Below, piece after piece: positions 63,108 through 64,000 of a DNA stretch of 64,000 bases; the stretch's first letter is position 1, and each line of letters opens with the position of its first letter. This DNA is from Prescottella agglutinans (GTDB lineage Bacteria > Actinomycetota > Actinomycetes > Mycobacteriales > Mycobacteriaceae), in contig NZ_RKLP01000007.1 of assembly GCF_004011865.1 (NCBI RefSeq), forward strand, positions 124,001 to 188,000. Direction: 5' to 3'. A program made the translations under genes and the position numbers. A model generated the notes under the pieces. That model ran no database searches. It was not told the origin of the DNA and saw nothing but the letters and a program-made list of their open reading frames with translations.

Positions 63108-63263
63108 ATGATTCGGGCCACGCCGGACCAGCTGGATGTCGACAGCGATGAGCCCCGGTCGGTGTTCGAGGCACCGATCCGCTGCGACAGCACCCCGAAT
63201 ATGTGGTTCCATGCCTTCATGATTGGCGGGCCGGGAATCCCAGTACCCACATCGACATGGTGA
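63108..63263 (+). CDS. Possible 51-residue small protein
   Basis: An ATG at 63108 with AAGGA about 11 nt upstream opens a short frame ending at a TGA within the inverted repeat at 63259. The peptide begins MIRATPDQLDVDSDEPRS, ends PGIPVPTSTW, and resembles nothing I know. It could be a leader peptide, a degraded gene or chance. Otherwise 63010-63307 holds only the repeat noted below. Confidence 0.25.
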   Translation: MIRATPDQLDVDSDEPRSVFEAPIRCDSTPNMWFHAFMIGGPGIPVPTSTW

Positions 63264-63283
63264 TCGAATCGAGTTCGATCACC
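63259..63283. promoter_or_regulatory. 10-bp inverted repeat upstream of AurF-like gene
   Basis: GGTGATCGAA-TCGAG-TTCGATCACC is a perfect dyad, 24 nt before the start at 63308. Its length and 5-nt spacer suit a dimeric repressor (for example TetR type). It could equally form an mRNA hairpin just ahead of the ribosome site. Confidence 0.65.
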
Positions 63284-63307
63284 AACGAGTTGAGGAGAAG
63301 GGAAAGG

Positions 63308-64000
63308 ATGGGAGCTTCCGGAAGCGACGCACTGTTCGACACCCTCTTGGAGTCTGCCCAGCGGCTGTCCTTCGATTCAAGGAATCCGCTGGTCTACCAG
63401 CCCGAACCCGGCGACGACGAACGTCACGGCATGACACCGCAGTGGTCGCCCCTCTTCGGCACCCCGCTGTGGGACAGCATGACCGAGTCCGAGCGCGTCC
63501 GACTCACCAGAAGCGAGGTCGCCAGCTTCCTGGGCATCGGCATCTGGTTGGAAGTGGGTTTGCAGGTCGCGTTGCTGAGGTCGAGCCACAGCGCGAACCC
63601 GGCACGACCGGACGTGAAGTTCCTCTTCAACGAATGCGCGGACGAGAACCTGCACTCGTTGATGTTTGTCAACGCCATCGACAGCATCGGATCACATTTC
63701 TATCCGCGTGACCGCATGCTGGACTTCTTCGGTTGGGTGTTCCGCCACGTCATCTGGGATGAAGTGGCGTACGGAATCGTCCTGGCCGGCGAGGAGATCT
63801 TCGACGTCATGCAACGTGACTGGATGTCCAGCGCCGACGTCGTCGCACCGATTCGCCGTACCGCTTACATCCACGTTGTCGAAGAGTCCAGGCACATGGC
63901 GTATGCGCGTCAGAAGATCCGTGATCGCTTGATCGGACTCTCCCGATTCAGGCGATATGTCAGCACACTGCTCATCGCGGTGGGAACGCACCTCATCGCG
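63308..64000 (+). CDS. AurF-like diiron oxygenase, 3' end outside window
   Basis: Member of the p-aminobenzoate N-oxygenase-like (AurF/CmlI) diiron family, which oxidises aryl amines or hydroxylates substrates. The 231 residues visible show the four-helix iron ligands: Glu in GIWLEVGLQ, ENLH in CADENLHSLMF, Glu in WDEVAYGIVLAGEE and ESRH in VVEESRHMAYAR. The ATG at 63308 follows a purine-rich AGAAGGGAAAGG. Only about two-thirds of the usual length is seen. Its base composition is slightly less GC-rich than that of its neighbours. Confidence 0.87.
   Translation, partial: MGASGSDALFDTLLESAQRLSFDSRNPLVYQPEPGDDERHGMTPQWSPLFGTPLWDSMTESERVRLTRSEVASFLGIGIWLEVGLQVALLRSSHSANPARPDVKFLFNECADENLHSLMFVNAIDSIGSHFYPRDRMLDFFGWVFRHVIWDEVAYGIVLAGEEIFDVMQRDWMSSADVVAPIRRTAYIHVVEESRHMAYARQKIRDRLIGLSRFRRYVSTLLIAVGTHLIA

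Overview
The window is GC-rich, densely coded chromosome from an actinobacterium, most likely a mycolic-acid genus of the Rhodococcus/Nocardia group. The signs are GTG starts, 4-nt ATGA/GTGA gene overlaps, a fused CobI-CobJ, a two-FHA ABC exporter of the Rv1747 type, F420-type enzymes, and an fxsA - amidohydrolase - lnt - ppm block. The genus is inferred from gene content and was not tested by any search.

Region 1 (1-26.1 kb, minus strand) is almost entirely one non-ribosomal peptide synthetase (NRPS) reading frame. It starts at 25615 and is still open at the left edge after about 8,538 codons. Seven modules are visible: C-C'-A-T / C-A-T / C-A-T-E / C-A-T / C-A-T-E / C-A-T / C-A... The protein opens with a complete starter-type condensation domain followed by the C-terminal half only of a second one. 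A2 carries the serine code and A5 the threonine code. Epimerases follow modules 3 and 5, and the next C domains are of the DCL type. An MbtH-like gene lies just upstream, separated from the NRPS by a terminator-like attenuator. The expected product is an undescribed, probably acylated peptide of at least seven residues with D-residues at positions 3 and 5.

Region 2 (26.2-30.8 kb, minus) is an envelope operon: fxsA, a YtcJ-like amidohydrolase, apolipoprotein N-acyltransferase (lnt) and polyprenol-phosphate-mannose synthase (ppm). Region 3 (31-36 kb) holds a secreted protein with a strong terminator, a small membrane protein, a NarL-type two-component system, a DUF4304 protein, an unknown protein and a CadD-type transporter. 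Region 4 (36.1-42 kb, plus) holds tldD-tldE, a YchJ/SEC-C protein, an LLM-class oxidoreductase and a lipase-maturation-factor-like membrane protein.

Region 5 (42-46.6 kb, minus) is a tightly packed set: AraC-type regulator, two VOC (glyoxalase-fold) proteins, a UvrA-like ABC ATPase and a secreted protein. A 633-bp gene-free stretch then leads to an isolated tyrosine recombinase (47.2-48.4 kb). Region 6 (48.4-53.3 kb) carries a PPOX/F420-type protein, a Tat-exported metallophosphoesterase, the FHA-ABC exporter and a dihydrofolate-reductase-fold protein.

Region 7 (53.3-60.4 kb) is an aerobic cobalamin locus: cobN (minus) behind a cobalamin riboswitch, diverging from cobG-cobH-cobIJ (plus). Region 8 (60.3-64 kb) has a divergent HxlR regulator/SDR pair sharing a clear operator-like repeat, a FadR-type GntR regulator overlapping a fatty-acid-hydroxylase-fold protein with its own consensus operator, and the start of an AurF-like diiron oxygenase that runs off the right edge behind a 10-bp inverted repeat.
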